A DNA stretch of 43,710 nucleotides from assembly GCA_031274765.1 (NCBI GenBank), contig JAISPR010000093.1, forward strand, positions 1-43,710, given 5' to 3'. Made by a program: the position numbers and the translations under genes. The stretch's first letter is position 1. Each line of letters opens with the position of its first letter. This stretch comes from Nitrososphaerota archaeon (GTDB lineage: Archaea > Thermoproteota > Bathyarchaeia > Bathyarchaeales > Bathycorpusculaceae). Shown here one piece after another: positions 43,059 through 43,710 of this stretch. The notes beneath the pieces were generated by a model. It worked only from the letters and a program-made list of their open reading frames with translations, was not told where the DNA came from and did not search any database.

Positions 43059-43710
43059 ATGACATACAGTAGAGATTTCCGAGAAGCAGCACTAGCCTAC
43101 AAACAAAAAGGCCACACCATAAAACAAACCTGCGAAACCTTCAACATAACAAACAAAACCTACCACAACTGGCTAACCCAAAAACAAAAAACAGGCAACC
43201 TAACACCCAAAAAACACGGTCCCCGCAAAAGAAAAATCGACCCCCAAAAACTAAAAACCTACACAGAACAACACCCCGACGCCTACCTCAAAGAAATCGC
43301 CCAACACTTCAACTGCAAACCCTCCTCAGCCTACAACGCCCTAGTCAAGCACAAATTAACCCGTAAAAAAAAGCATTCACCTACAGTGAAAAATCCCCCG
43401 AAAAACGACAAATCTACATAGAACTTCTAAACAAGATTCCGGAAGCAAACCGCGCCTACATTGACGAATGCGGCATAAAAAAAGACCCGGGTACGCGAAT
43501 ACGGGTATGCGCCGCGAGGAAAACGAGTCGAAGACACTAGCGGGGACGAAAATTTCACCGCCTAAATGTTATAGGGGGGTTATTTAGTGGGCGGGTGGTG
43601 GTGTCTATGTGTTATGAGTATTCAACTACGGGGTGGTTTTTGGGTGGTGGTTTGTGACTCAGTTTTTGTCTTGGGTGCGTGGGGGTTGGTTGTGTTTTTG
43701 GATAATGCGC
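43059..43710 (+). pseudogene. IS630-family transposase, frameshifted and truncated by the window edge
   Basis: The first frame (43059-43421, 120 residues) is the N-terminal helix-turn-helix region (MTYSRDFREAALAYKQKG, FNITNKTYHNWL, then a basic linker and second HTH). At the 8-A run 43365-43372 the coding sense moves to the -1 frame, giving FTYSEKSPEKRQIYIELLNK and YIDECGI, the first Asp of the DDE triad. Further frame changes occur near 43,490 (REYGYAPRGKRVED) and 43,545 (FHRLNVIGGLFSGR), and an in-frame stop lies near 43,650. VVFLDNA near the edge would hold the second Asp. The first shift could be programmed, but the later ones indicate decay. Confidence 0.85.

Noticed and set aside
1-43710. 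CRISPR arrays, tRNA or rRNA genes
   Set aside because: I looked for regularly spaced direct repeats of 24-37 bases and for T-arm and anticodon-arm patterns and saw none; a tRNAscan or Rfam run could still find a divergent or intron-containing tRNA.

Overview
The window looks like a chromosomal segment of an AT-rich archaeon of the TACK side of the tree, most likely a Bathyarchaeia-type lineage. It carries both subunits of the archaeal family D DNA polymerase, Orc1/Cdc6, Sec61-beta, an Elf1-like elongation factor, ribosomal protein L10e (uL16), exosome Csl4, RNA polymerase subunit L, diphthamide synthase Dph2 and a METTL5-like methyltransferase. PolD together with Elf1 excludes bacteria and argues against a typical crenarchaeon. 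The secreted GH5 glycosidase and the low GC content would suit a gut or plant-polymer habitat, but that placement is inference.

Layout: (1) 1-7,062 holds housekeeping genes: Sec61-beta, a MazG-like protein, a small winged helix protein, the PolD large subunit, Elf1, and an ammonia-type NAD synthetase followed by a stand-alone nitrilase-family amidase that may be its glutaminase partner. (2) 7,063-13,740 is a replication island. An unrecognised 165-residue protein is flanked by dense GTGAT/ATCAC arrays. Next come a membrane-anchored coiled-coil winged-helix protein, a second winged-helix protein, an intergenic region with three ORB-like boxes and AT-rich stretches (candidate oriC), Orc1/Cdc6, and the convergent PolD small subunit. 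(3) 13,741-14,712 is an AbrB/PhoU regulator. (4) 15,589-27,494 is a surface-glycan locus: three GT2 and one GT4 glycosyltransferases, a nucleotide-sugar dehydrogenase, an AsnB-type amidotransferase, a multi-spanning GT-C-like protein and a DUF1616-like membrane protein. A secreted GH5 enzyme lies next to it on the other strand. (5) 29,529-31,680 is a LamG surface protein followed by a radical SAM/SPASM enzyme. (6) 32,927-42,478 returns to housekeeping: dCMP deaminase, a TrmG10-like methyltransferase, L10e, PEP synthase, Dph2, METTL5-like, Csl4, RpoL and a TrmB regulator. (7) The right end has a miniature inverted-repeat element and a decayed IS630-family transposase.

The most interesting items are the candidate origin with its ORB boxes and neighbouring regulator genes, the helically phased AAATCAC iterons, and a pair of related miniature elements in which one copy is interrupted by a second element with a 7-bp target duplication and the other preserves the empty site. 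Also notable is a compositional pattern in which A/C-rich and G/T-rich blocks alternate along the plus strand and switch inside genes. I found no CRISPR array, rRNA or tRNA. All family assignments are by reading motifs; no database search was run.
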